Assembly: GCA_005787565.1 (NCBI GenBank)
Contig: SYAP01000349.1
Span: 1-41,387 of the forward strand
DNA length: 41,387 nt
Direction: 5' to 3'
Source: Verrucomicrobiaceae bacterium
Lineage (GTDB): Bacteria > Verrucomicrobiota > Verrucomicrobiia > Verrucomicrobiales > Akkermansiaceae
The notes under the pieces: model-generated
What the model was told of the DNA's origin: nothing
What the model saw: the letters and a program-made list of their open reading frames with translations, nothing else
The model's database searches: none
Shown: piece after piece, positions 16,359 to 24,380 of the stretch
Position numbering within the stretch: the first letter of the stretch is position 1
Layout: each line of letters opens with the position of its first letter
Program-made: the position numbers and the translations under genes

Positions 16359-16970
16359 ATGCCCGCTCCATTGGTCGATGCCTGGAACATGTTCGTCGTT
16401 GGTGGCGACATCATGTGGATGCTTGGAACGGTGGCCCTGCTTTTGTATTGGGCGGCCTTTGCGGCCTGGGGATATGTTGCCCGGGGCAATCTCAACGCCA
16501 AGCATGCGGAGAGGTGGGAGTCATGGATCCGCAATCCGGAATTGGCAGATGGCAGGCTGGGTGAGGCCTTGCGCTACATCCTGCATGGTCCGAGGCTCAG
16601 CGTCCGGATCGTGAACCGGCGTTTCAATGAAGTGAAACTTCAGATCCTCTCCGCGATTGACCGGCGCTTGCTCGTGGTCAACACGCTGGTGGCAGCCGCT
16701 CCACTTTGCGGCCTGCTGGGAACGGTCACAGGGATTTTGGGCATGTTCAGCGCGCTTGCCAGCGGAGGCGGCAAGGCCGGCATGACCGGAGTTGCTAATG
16801 GAATGCAGGAAGCGCTCATCACCACGCAGGCCGGGCTTACCATCGCCCTTCCGGGCCTGTTCATCGCTTTGATTGTGAAAAACAAAAGAGACGAGATCGC
16901 GTCGTCGCTCGTCCGGCTTGAAAGCCTGATCCTGACGACACTCTTTCCCAAAGACAACCCCGTACCCTGA
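16359..16970 (+). CDS. exbB: ExbB-type proton channel subunit
   Basis: The 203-residue protein has the usual three membrane segments: about 20-45 (MWMLGTVALLLYWAAFAAW), 105-135 (LVAAAPLCGLLGTVTGILGMF) and 150-175 (ALITTQAGLTIALPGLFIAL). The LLGTV-GI-MF and Q-GL-IALP signatures match MotA/TolQ/ExbB proton channels. Together with ExbD it uses the proton gradient at the inner membrane to energise TonB. It lies between the TtpC-like protein and ExbD with gaps of 5 and 7 bp, so all are surely co-transcribed. The N-terminal region is short, unlike its upstream paralogue. Confidence 0.93.
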   Translation: MPAPLVDAWNMFVVGGDIMWMLGTVALLLYWAAFAAWGYVARGNLNAKHAERWESWIRNPELADGRLGEALRYILHGPRLSVRIVNRRFNEVKLQILSAIDRRLLVVNTLVAAAPLCGLLGTVTGILGMFSALASGGGKAGMTGVANGMQEALITTQAGLTIALPGLFIALIVKNKRDEIASSLVRLESLILTTLFPKDNPVP

Positions 16971-16977
16971 TTCCATT

Positions 16978-17388
16978 ATGTTCGGCAAAGGCCTAGGAGA
17001 AGAAGCGGATGAACCGGTTATCATTGACCTTTCATCCATGATTGATTGCGTGTTCATCCTGTTGATTTTCTTCATTGTCTCAACCGTTTTCGTGGAGGAG
17101 ACGGGGGTTCAAGTGAACAAGCCGGATGTCGGTTCCAGTGCAAGCGCCTTGGACAAGAATTCCATCCTTCTTGCCGTCACCTCGGAAGACAAGGTCTTCT
17201 ATGGTGGTGAGAGCATTGGCATCCAAGGGGTGATCGGGAAGATCAAACCTCTCCTAACAGAGACACCCGACATGCCGGTCATCATCCAGGGTGACAAGGA
17301 TTCGACCCACGGCATCGTACAGCAGGTCCACGGGCAGGCGTTGTTGGCAGGCGCGATGAAGGACAGGATCTCGATCTCCACGAAATAG
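16978..17388 (+). CDS. exbD: ExbD-type biopolymer transport protein
   Basis: The 136-residue protein has one N-terminal membrane segment (about 22-42, FILLIFFIVSTVFVEE). The conserved proton-pathway aspartate is Asp23 in SSMIDCVFI. The periplasmic domain that follows (ILLAVTSEDKVFYGGESI, then VIIQGDKDSTHG) is the ordinary ExbD/TolR fold. It forms the inner-membrane motor with the ExbB proteins encoded upstream. The size is typical for the family. The gene is 11 bp from tonB. Confidence 0.94.
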   Translation: MFGKGLGEEADEPVIIDLSSMIDCVFILLIFFIVSTVFVEETGVQVNKPDVGSSASALDKNSILLAVTSEDKVFYGGESIGIQGVIGKIKPLLTETPDMPVIIQGDKDSTHGIVQQVHGQALLAGAMKDRISISTK

Positions 17389-17399
17389 AAGATATTGCG

Positions 17400-18053
17400 A
17401 TGGCACGGCATCTTTACAAACCCCCGAAAGGCACGCTGTCAGCGGTGTTCGCCATCATTGGTGGAATCATCGCCACAGTTGCCGTGTTTGTCGCCATCCC
17501 GCTTTCACAGAAACTGAATGACATCTTGCAGTCATCCGCTCCGCCGCCGCCGGAGTTGACGGTCGAACCTCCAGAAGAGACTTCGTTCGAAGCGGAGCCA
17601 CCTCCGGAAGAACCAGAGGAAGAGCCGGAGCCCGAGGAGATGGTGGAAGAGGCATCCGATCTCGATCTGGGGCTTGAGGTTGCCGATCTTGGCACGGGCA
17701 CGGGTGGCGGGTTCATCATGGAGATTCCGAAATTCGGGATGAAGGGTGGTGATGATCCGTTCGGTGGCGGTGACATGGATTCCGCGCCGGTGCCGACACG
17801 CAAGACGCCTCCGATTTATCCTAGTTCGTTGTTAGGCAAGGGGATTGGTGGCCGGGTGCTTGTCACCTGCGTGGTGGATGCCTCCGGAAAAGTGGTTTCC
17901 ACGGCGATCAAGCAATCTTCCGGTCACCCGGACCTTGATAAGGCCGCGATCAATGCCGTCAACAAGTGGGCCTTCAGGCCTGGCACCAAGGGCGGCAAGA
18001 AAGTCAAATCCACCTGCGTCGTTCCATTCACCTTCGAGGTGAAGAAAAACTGA
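17400..18053 (+). CDS. tonB: TonB energy-transducing protein
   Basis: The 217-residue protein has one membrane anchor (about 14-35, AVFAIIGGIIATVAVFVAIP), a Pro/Glu-rich periplasm-spanning linker (PPPPELTVEPPEE, then EPEPEEM) and a C-terminal TonB domain. The domain includes PIYPSSLLGKGIGGRVLVTC, VDASGKVVSTAI, SSGHPDLDKAAINAVNKWAF and RPG. It contacts the TonB box of outer-membrane receptors and transmits energy from ExbB/ExbD. The short acidic linker fits TonB2-type proteins rather than the long Lys/Pro-rich E. coli TonB. Two Cys in the C-terminal domain (VTCVV and STCVV) could pair. The obvious partner is the receptor encoded at the head of the locus. Confidence 0.93.
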   Translation: MARHLYKPPKGTLSAVFAIIGGIIATVAVFVAIPLSQKLNDILQSSAPPPPELTVEPPEETSFEAEPPPEEPEEEPEPEEMVEEASDLDLGLEVADLGTGTGGGFIMEIPKFGMKGGDDPFGGGDMDSAPVPTRKTPPIYPSSLLGKGIGGRVLVTCVVDASGKVVSTAIKQSSGHPDLDKAAINAVNKWAFRPGTKGGKKVKSTCVVPFTFEVKKN

Positions 18054-18064
18054 AATTTACCGTC

Positions 18065-19504
18065 ATGTTCCGAATTCTAACCATCTCGATTGCGTTATCA
18101 CTCGCCGCCTCCGCCGAGCGGATCATTCCTCCGTCCAACCTGTTCCGTGATCCGGATTTCGTGAAGGACTTTGTGGGGAGTTACGGGTTTCTTGCAGATG
18201 TTGAGCCGAAGGTGAGTTCGGACGAGCAGACGTTGTTGGTGACGGTGCGCGAGATGTTCGAGAAGTCACGTTTCCGTGAAGCGGAGCAGGAGATCGTGCG
18301 GTTCATCAAGGAGACTGAAGCGCCGACCGATCCCGAGAAGCAGCCTGCGGAGATCAGTCCGGCGTTGGTGTTTGTGCTTGGCAACCTGTATTTCCAGGCG
18401 GATCGGGCGGATGAGGCGCGGCGTGCGTTTCTAGAGGCGATCCGGCGTTATCCGCGGTTCCGGAGAGCGCATACGAACCTCGCGTATTTGTATATCTCGA
18501 AGAACCAGACGGACGAGGCTTTGCCGATGCTGCAAAAGGCGATCGAGTTGGGGGAGAATTCCAGTCGCGCCTACGGCTTGTTAGGGTATTGTCATCTTCT
18601 GAAGAAGAACGCGTTGGCGGCGGAGAACGCGTACCGGCAGGCGTATTTGCTTGATCCTGCATCGCGGGACTGGAAGTTGGGGCTGGCGCAAACGCTGATG
18701 GCGCAGGAAAAGGCGGCGGAGGCGTCCAATTTGCTGGGATCGTTGATCGAGGAGAATCCGAACGACAAGCAGCTCTGGCTGCAACAGACTAACGCGTTGC
18801 TCTCGATGGACCGGAAGGATGAGGCGGCGGTTAATCTGGAGATCCTGCGGCACAAGAATCTGGCCGATGAGGGGAATCTCAATTTGTTGGGGAATCTCTA
18901 CATGGACCGTAGTGAGCCGCAGCTAGCGTTGTATGCATATCTCGCGGCGATTGACAAATCGACGACCTTTGATGTCCAGCGGGCACTGAAGTCGGCGAGG
19001 ATTCTTGTGGATTATGGATTTCCCGAAAAGGCGGAGGAGCTGATCGCGGCGATCCAGAGCAAGGCGGGAGACAAGATTTCTCCAGCGGACCGCACGCGTT
19101 TGCTGTTGACTGAGGTCCGCGCGGCGCAGGCGGCGGGTCAGACGGACCGGGTTGGCAATTTGTTAGACAAGCTGGTGGAAATCAACCCCGCGGACGGAGA
19201 GGTTTTGTTGGAGCTGGCGCGGCACAAGGACAAGCTGGCCCGGGATGAGGAGGATGAGGAGAAGCGCAAGGAGTGGGTTGTGGAGGCGCGGACCCACTAT
19301 CAGCTTGCGGTGCGCTCGGAGGCGGTGGCGTATCCGGCGAATCTGGCATACGGGCAGATGTTGGTGCGTGAGCAACGTTACACGGAGGCCTTGCCGGTTC
19401 TTCAGGCTGCGTTGGCGCTGAAGAAGAGTGACAGTCTTGAGCAGTATGTGAGCCGCGTCCGCCGGGCTGCGGATCGGCAAGAGGACAAGAAAGCCAAACC
19501 CTGA
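18065..19504 (+). CDS. Secreted TPR-repeat protein of the TonB module
   Basis: ATG 18065, 11 bp after tonB, gives a signal peptide (MFRILTISIALSLAASAE) and 479 residues. Tetratricopeptide repeats fill about residues 85-330, with clear units such as LVFVLGNLYFQADRADEARR and HTNLAYLYISKNQTDEALP. A Glu/Lys-rich helical region and one more repeat (ALPVLQAALALKK) follow. TPR proteins are a regular last member of TtpC/TonB2 clusters. A periplasmic scaffold linking TonB, receptor and accessory proteins is inferred. From about 18140 onward codons return to the G-ending pattern of the flanks, marking the right edge of the balanced-composition block. Confidence 0.88.
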   Translation: MFRILTISIALSLAASAERIIPPSNLFRDPDFVKDFVGSYGFLADVEPKVSSDEQTLLVTVREMFEKSRFREAEQEIVRFIKETEAPTDPEKQPAEISPALVFVLGNLYFQADRADEARRAFLEAIRRYPRFRRAHTNLAYLYISKNQTDEALPMLQKAIELGENSSRAYGLLGYCHLLKKNALAAENAYRQAYLLDPASRDWKLGLAQTLMAQEKAAEASNLLGSLIEENPNDKQLWLQQTNALLSMDRKDEAAVNLEILRHKNLADEGNLNLLGNLYMDRSEPQLALYAYLAAIDKSTTFDVQRALKSARILVDYGFPEKAEELIAAIQSKAGDKISPADRTRLLLTEVRAAQAAGQTDRVGNLLDKLVEINPADGEVLLELARHKDKLARDEEDEEKRKEWVVEARTHYQLAVRSEAVAYPANLAYGQMLVREQRYTEALPVLQAALALKKSDSLEQYVSRVRRAADRQEDKKAKP

Positions 19505-19512
19505 AACCAGAT

Positions 19513-20823
19513 ATGAACGCTACCCGGATCGGTTGTTTGCTCATCCCGCTTTTTGTCTCATCGCTTGAAGCGAATGAGGCGCTGGATGTCCTGGAGGGGA
19601 AGAAGAAGGCGTCGGACATCGTGTTGCCACCGCCACCGGAGGGGAGTCCCGCGGCGTTGGCGGAGAAGGAGCAGGAGAAGCCGGTGTATGTGGATTCGGG
19701 CTGGGCACCGAGTCCGTTGGATCCGTTGTGGGCGCGTGTGACGTTGTTTCAAGATCTGGAGAATCCCTACATTCAGGAACTGGCGATCCGTGGATTTTTC
19801 GATTGGCGGATCAACTCCGGCGACGCGCATGTCAGGGGAGCGCCGGATGTGGAAATGGATGGCAGCCGGACCCGCCGTGCCCGGCTTGGCGCGCGGATCC
19901 GTGCGTTCCGGAATACGGACATTGAAGTGGATTATGAAATGGCCGGGTCGGGCCGGAACTCGGGATTGGAGCGGCTGAGCGCGCGGACTGAAGTTCTAAC
20001 GGACACCGGGGTGACTTATGGGAAGTTCCAGCCGGAGATTGGCGGGGAGTCGAGGATTTCACCGGAGTTCCTTCCGTATCCGGAGCGTTCGGCGCTGACG
20101 AATCTGGTGGTTCCGCCGTCCACGTTGGGATTGCGGATTGACCGCAAGTCGGGCGATTGGGATTATGCTCTGGGTTGGTTCACGGGTGGGGATCCCGACG
20201 ACATTCCGGAGGTGCGTGGGGATGGGTTTGTCACGCTGGGTCTAGGTCGGACGATGGTTGATTCATTTGAGGGTAAGACCCAGCGCACGCGTTGGCATTT
20301 TGATTATCTTCACAACTTCGATGCGGGGCGTTCTGGTGCGATTCCGGGTTACGACATCGCGGGCCGGAGGTCGGCGAATGGCGGGCAGTTGGTGACGGAG
20401 AATCCGGCGTTCCGGCATTTGATCTCGACGGGTTTCACTTTGGAGAGGGATCGTTTCAAGTTTCTGGCGGACTTCATGATCGCAAAGGGTGACTCGGCGG
20501 TGTGGGGGTTGACGATGGCTCCGGAGTGGTGGGCGATTCCCGGGACGTTGAAGATCGTGGGGCGTTATCATTATGCGGGTTCGGATGATCCCGGAGCGAT
20601 TGTTGCCGGTGTTGGGAGCAGTTCGGATCTGCGGTTTGACGATTCGAACTTCCTGATCGGGAATGAGTATCACTCGTTCTATCTCGGAGCGAACCTTCAT
20701 CTCTATCAGGACCGGATGATTCTCTCTTCCGGGGTGGAGTCGATCACATTCAGTGATGAGAATGGCGGCGGGTTCGATACCGACGCCTGGATCTGGCACA
20801 CGGGCGCGAGGGTTTCCTTCTGA
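19513..20823 (+). CDS. Phosphate-selective porin O/P (OprO/OprP) family protein
   Basis: The 436-residue protein has a signal peptide (about 1-20) and a Pro-rich spacer. A 16-strand-type barrel domain of the porin O/P family follows: RRARLGARIRAFRNTDIEVD, then TDTGVTYGKFQPEIGGE, DWDYALGWFTGG and GNEYHSFYLGANLHLYQDRM. It ends in Phe, as outer-membrane barrels do. Pseudomonas OprP and OprO are phosphate- and polyphosphate-selective channels induced by phosphate starvation. Specificity cannot be read from the sequence, and many verrucomicrobial members have unknown ligands. It is encoded 8 bp after the TPR gene, so it belongs to the same transcript. Confidence 0.85.
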   Translation: MNATRIGCLLIPLFVSSLEANEALDVLEGKKKASDIVLPPPPEGSPAALAEKEQEKPVYVDSGWAPSPLDPLWARVTLFQDLENPYIQELAIRGFFDWRINSGDAHVRGAPDVEMDGSRTRRARLGARIRAFRNTDIEVDYEMAGSGRNSGLERLSARTEVLTDTGVTYGKFQPEIGGESRISPEFLPYPERSALTNLVVPPSTLGLRIDRKSGDWDYALGWFTGGDPDDIPEVRGDGFVTLGLGRTMVDSFEGKTQRTRWHFDYLHNFDAGRSGAIPGYDIAGRRSANGGQLVTENPAFRHLISTGFTLERDRFKFLADFMIAKGDSAVWGLTMAPEWWAIPGTLKIVGRYHYAGSDDPGAIVAGVGSSSDLRFDDSNFLIGNEYHSFYLGANLHLYQDRMILSSGVESITFSDENGGGFDTDAWIWHTGARVSF

Positions 20824-20862
20824 TTTCCCCAACAACTATTCCAAAGCAAGCATCCAGCAGTC

Positions 20863-21456
20863 ATGAAAATCAAATCGCTCATTTTACTTTCGTTCCTGTC
20901 GATCCAGCCGCTGATGGCGGTGTCCTTCGATGCGGAGAATTTCGGTGCCAGTCTGAACGGTTGGGACAAGAAGCGGACGGCGAACTACACGTTCACGGAG
21001 GCGACTTACCGGACCCATGCGCCGGCGATCACTCCGACGCCATCGCGTGGGATTTTCCTGTCGATGCAGGTGGATTTGCGATCGGGGATGGGGAATGCGG
21101 CGGTGTGTCATTTGCATCTGACCTTCTCCTCGGCTGGGACTCTTGAGAGCGCGCAGATCAAGGGGCTAGTAGGAAAGCGGGATATCGACACGGGATTGAT
21201 CCGCAGGCCGGAGGCACCGGTCGCGCCGCCGGTTGCTGAAGGTGCGGTTGCGGTGCCGGTGAAGCCGTTTCACGCGACGGATGAGCTGGTGGCTGAGCTT
21301 TTCACCAGCTTTGACGGCGAGATGAAGCGGATCAACGCCGCAGCCGAGGGCGAGAAGAGGGATCTGCTTTCCCGTCTATCAGGAAAGCCCGCTTTCGATC
21401 TCGGTGCGGGGTTGAGGCACAACCTGAATCTGGTTTTGCAGAACGTGCGCATGTAA
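20863..21456 (+). CDS. Secreted protein of unknown function at the end of the TonB locus
   Basis: The 197-residue product starts with a signal peptide (MKIKSLILLSFLSIQPLMAV). I recognise no family. An N-terminal globular part (NYTFTEATYRTHAPAITP, then GIFLSMQVDLRSGMGN) is followed by a Pro/Ala/Val-rich linker at about 110-130. A helical C-terminus (ELFTSFDGEMKRINAAAEG) comes next. It lies 39 bp after the porin gene in the same direction and is probably co-expressed. It converges on the leftward protease gene with a 16-bp gap and no visible terminator. Periplasmic location is inferred. Confidence 0.75.
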   Translation: MKIKSLILLSFLSIQPLMAVSFDAENFGASLNGWDKKRTANYTFTEATYRTHAPAITPTPSRGIFLSMQVDLRSGMGNAAVCHLHLTFSSAGTLESAQIKGLVGKRDIDTGLIRRPEAPVAPPVAEGAVAVPVKPFHATDELVAELFTSFDGEMKRINAAAEGEKRDLLSRLSGKPAFDLGAGLRHNLNLVLQNVRM

Positions 21457-21472
21457 GGGGCGGGTGGGTCCG

Positions 21473-22822
21473 TCAAGGTGCGAGGCTGTCGAGGCTTTGG
21501 CGGAGTGCGTCTTCGGTGGTTTTGCGCCATTCGGCGGAATGTGCTGCCTGTTGGCGGTGGAACCAGGTGAGGCGGCTTGGGTCGAAGCCATTGCCGTTGC
21601 GTTTCACGGCGCTTGCGGTGGCGTCGATCATGCTGCGGAAGCGGCGGCGGAGGTCGGCCTCGCTGCTGCGCATGCGCTTGGCGCCGAGTTCGACGTTCAT
21701 TTCGATGATTTCTGCGACGAAGGGGAGGTCCTTGGCGTCTGATAGAATGGCGAGTGCGTCCTGTCCGCCGGGCAGAGTGCCTGAGATGCGGAGGCCTTCG
21801 GTGGTGGGACTCAGCATGGAAACGGCGTATCCGACGCGGCTGTGGCGGTCGTATTCGGCGACGAGTTTGGCTTCGGCCAGGAAGCTTCCGATGGGGACGG
21901 ACTTCCATTCCCAATCGCGGTTGAGGCGGCAGGCAAAGCGGCGGACTTCGCCGAAGCGGGTTCCATCGGACCAGAGGTCCTTGCGTTCGGAGGTGAGGTG
22001 GGTGACGACGCCGAGGACGTTACCTTCAACGGAATCGAGAACTGGGCCGCCGCTGTTTCCCTGAATGACGGCGGCGCTGACTTCAAGGGACTCGCCGCTT
22101 TGCCCGAGGATGGTGCCTTTCTCGGTGGCGATGACGCCCGCACCGCCGCCGTTTCCGAGGGCGACGATTTTTGTCCCGGAGGCGATGGCGTCGGTGGGTT
22201 TGGCGAGTGTTAGAAAGGGTGCGTCTTCGGCATCGAGGACCTCGAGTCTAACAAGATCCGCGCCTTCGGCAGCTTCGAGTGGGCCGAAGCGAGCGAACTT
22301 GCGGCCCGCGGCGCTGGTGACGGTGAGTTTCTGGTTTCCGCTGAGGACGTGTGCTGCGGTGTAGAGGTATCGTTTGTCGCCGATGCCGACGATGAAGCCG
22401 GTGCCTTTTGATGCGTCGCCTTCAATGAGGACGACGGATTGTTGTTTCTCCGGGTTGAGGCCTTCTTCGGGGGGCGGGGCGCTTTCGTTGACGGTGGCTT
22501 GGGCGGCGCGGGGAAGGGTGGCGATGCGGGCTTCCATGCGCTTCAGGGAATCGCTGACCTGTTGGCTGTGGGCGACGGCGTCGTCGCGTTCCTTGCGGAG
22601 TTGGACGATTTCCTTTTCGAAGTCGGCCTCGATACTGGAGATTTCTTGCGCTTTCGCATCGATTTCCGCCTCGTGTTCCATTCGTAGGGTTTCGATGGTC
22701 TCGTTGAGCACGATTTGTTCGGCTTCGAGTTCCTTGATTTTTTTGGCGTCTGCCTTGGATTTGCAGCCGGTGAGCGGGATGAGGGCGGTGGCGAGGACTA
22801 GTGGAAAGATCGGAGGTTTCAT
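21473..22822 (-). CDS. Lipoprotein trypsin-like serine protease with coiled coil
   Basis: The 449-residue protein has a lipobox (LTGC, Cys20). A coiled coil occupies about residues 27-100 (KIKELEAEQIVLNETIETLR). A chymotrypsin/trypsin-fold domain follows with His158 in YTAAHVLSG, Asp189 in GADLVRLEV and Ser257 in GNSGGPVLD, a complete catalytic triad as in Deg/HtrA-like enzymes. No PDZ domain is visible. The C-terminal 130 residues are helical and unrecognised. As a lipoprotein it probably faces the periplasm or sits on the outer membrane. Substrates are unknown; quality control of envelope proteins is an inference. Confidence 0.88.
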   Translation of the reverse strand: MKPPIFPLVLATALIPLTGCKSKADAKKIKELEAEQIVLNETIETLRMEHEAEIDAKAQEISSIEADFEKEIVQLRKERDDAVAHSQQVSDSLKRMEARIATLPRAAQATVNESAPPPEEGLNPEKQQSVVLIEGDASKGTGFIVGIGDKRYLYTAAHVLSGNQKLTVTSAAGRKFARFGPLEAAEGADLVRLEVLDAEDAPFLTLAKPTDAIASGTKIVALGNGGGAGVIATEKGTILGQSGESLEVSAAVIQGNSGGPVLDSVEGNVLGVVTHLTSERKDLWSDGTRFGEVRRFACRLNRDWEWKSVPIGSFLAEAKLVAEYDRHSRVGYAVSMLSPTTEGLRISGTLPGGQDALAILSDAKDLPFVAEIIEMNVELGAKRMRSSEADLRRRFRSMIDATASAVKRNGNGFDPSRLTWFHRQQAAHSAEWRKTTEDALRQSLDSLAP

Positions 22823-22958
22823 GCGTCGGTCGGATGGAGTTGCACGCGCGTGCGGGGAACGATCATTCCTGCATGCGGTGATCCGACGCTAGGGAAGTCG
22901 GGCGGGGCATCAAGCCAGAAACTGTTTGTGTTTTGCCGCTGCCGGGTCTTGGCTGACA

Positions 22959-23408
22959 TTACCAATCGGCGTGGTTCTGCGGCTGGTGGTTTTGAGCGGC
23001 GGAGAGCGAGCAGGTGACGTAGAGTTGGCCGTTGAGCGGGAACATGTCCGGAGTGAGGCGTGAGTAGGTGCCGCCGCCGGGGCAGGTGGTGGTTCCTTGG
23101 ATCAGTTCGGCAAGTTTGTCTCCGATGTAGCCCTTCTGATGGAGGTGGGTTCCGATGTCCTGGGTTCCGGCCTCGGCGTAGGGGCGGCCGCCGAAGTTGT
23201 ATCCGTAGAGGTTCTGGTAGGAACGGACGGCGAGCTGGATGTTGCGCTGGTTGAGGAGGCAGGTGCTACGATCGGAGCCGCGTTTCCAGGCATTCGCGCC
23301 GATGAAAAGCGAGGTGATGAGGCTGAGAAGGACCGCGATGACGACGGTCATTTCCAGCAGGGTAAGACCCGACATGCGGCGGCCCTTTGGGGAGGGAGTC
23401 AAATTCAT
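22959..23408 (-). CDS. Type II/IV prepilin-like protein
   Basis: The 149-residue protein has a prepilin leader with the cleavage and methylation motif SG-LTLLEM at about residues 13-19, with Glu at +5. A hydrophobic helix (VVIAVLLSLITSLFIGA) follows. ATG 23375 is an alternative start giving a very short leader. The C-terminal domain is small and contains four Cys (STCLLNQRN, TTCPGG, VTCSLS), which probably form disulfides. The repeat-like 'NQRNIQLAVRSYQNLYG' segment resembles the H-X9-DG-free pseudopilins common in Verrucomicrobia and Planctomycetes. No secretion ATPase or prepilin peptidase gene is nearby, so it would rely on machinery encoded elsewhere. Confidence 0.82.
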   Translation of the reverse strand: MNLTPSPKGRRMSGLTLLEMTVVIAVLLSLITSLFIGANAWKRGSDRSTCLLNQRNIQLAVRSYQNLYGYNFGGRPYAEAGTQDIGTHLHQKGYIGDKLAELIQGTTTCPGGGTYSRLTPDMFPLNGQLYVTCSLSAAQNHQPQNHADW

Positions 23409-23500
23409 TGGGAAGCGTTAGGGGGATTGGGGGAAGACGCTCAAGGTTTAGCATGAACGGCGGGGGATGAAATCACGTGATCGCGTGTGGACAGTATGGA

Positions 23501-24295
23501 TCATTCATCGGAGAGCGCCTGGCGGATGAAGGCGGGGCGGTTGGTGGTGATGCTGAGGGCACCGATTGTTAGAAAGGTTTTGGCGATGGCGGGATCATCG
23601 ACGGTCCAGCAGTGGTATTCGAAGCCGTGTTTTTTGAGTGGGGCGAGGAAGTCGGCTGTTAGGCGGGGATCTGCTTTTGAGGAGAAGCCGTCGGCGTGGA
23701 TGGTACGGAGGGTTTTGAGGATCTGGTCCATGGAGGGATCGAGGGGATTGGCTTTGCCGAAGCTGGAGAGCCAGAAGGCGCGGACGGTGCGGTCGCGTCG
23801 CTTGAGTTCGCGGAGGACATCGGCATTGAAGGAGATGACGGTGACTTGGTCCGGCTTGAGGCGGGCGGTGCGGATTTCCTGGAGGAGGGTGGGGATGATT
23901 TCCGGGCCGCATTTGATCTCGATATAGAATTTCTTTCCGTTAGGGACGGTGGCGGCGACTTCGGCGAAGGTTGGGATGCGGGTGTTGGTGAATTGAGGGG
24001 ACTTCCAGCGGCCGACGTCGAGTTGGCGGAGTTGTTCGAGGGTGCTGTGCTTGGCAATGAGTTTGGTGCCGGAGGTGCGTTGGGTGTCGGTGTCGTGAAG
24101 GCAGATGATTTTGCCGTCGCGGGTGAGGTGGAAATCGCCCTCGATGGCATCGGCGTTCTGATTCCAAGCGAGTTGGAAGGCAGGCAGGGTGTTTTCCGGG
24201 GCATCGTGCGAGGCACCACGGTGGGCGACGATGAGGGGTTGTGCGGCGAGGGGGGTGAGGAGGAGGAAGAGCGCGAGGGATTTGACGGAGTGCAT
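23501..24295 (-). CDS. Secreted glycerophosphodiester phosphodiesterase
   Basis: The 264-residue protein has a signal peptide (about 1-19, ending LAAQP) and a single GDPD barrel. The family signature is complete: AHRGASHDAPENTLPAF at 24-40 with the His25-Arg26 pair, Glu52 and Asp54 in AIEGDFHLTRDG, His67 in CLHDTD, and a later metal ligand in FYIEIKCG. It hydrolyses glycerophosphodiesters to glycerol-3-phosphate and an alcohol, probably in the periplasm. It is about 2 kb from the Pho-box-like TonB locus, which fits phosphorus scavenging, but it is on the opposite strand and has no visible Pho box of its own. Confidence 0.93.
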   Translation of the reverse strand: MHSVKSLALFLLLTPLAAQPLIVAHRGASHDAPENTLPAFQLAWNQNADAIEGDFHLTRDGKIICLHDTDTQRTSGTKLIAKHSTLEQLRQLDVGRWKSPQFTNTRIPTFAEVAATVPNGKKFYIEIKCGPEIIPTLLQEIRTARLKPDQVTVISFNADVLRELKRRDRTVRAFWLSSFGKANPLDPSMDQILKTLRTIHADGFSSKADPRLTADFLAPLKKHGFEYHCWTVDDPAIAKTFLTIGALSITTNRPAFIRQALSDE

Positions 24296-24305
24296 GGGGA
24301 GATGG

Positions 24306-24353
24306 ATGTTAGAAAAAGGAAAGAGGGTGCTGCGACGCGAGCCGCAGCACCCT
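24306..24353 (-). terminator. Strong intrinsic terminator of the beta-strand-repeat gene
   Basis: A perfect 11-bp stem, AGGGTGCTGCG at 24324-24334 with CGCAGCACCCT at 24343-24353, encloses an 8-nt loop. Reading leftward, the stem is followed by the pyrimidine-rich tract CTCTTTCCTTTTTCT. It starts 28 bp after the stop of the large leftward gene and ends just before the GDPD start, so it separates the two transcripts. Confidence 0.88.
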
Positions 24354-24380
24354 GATGTCGGGTTTCAACCCGTGTGGCGA

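Noticed and set aside
23472-23481. ATCACGTGAT palindrome upstream of the prepilin-GDPD gap considered as an operator
   Set aside because: It is a single 10-bp palindrome downstream of the prepilin start region, with no second site and no known regulator to assign.
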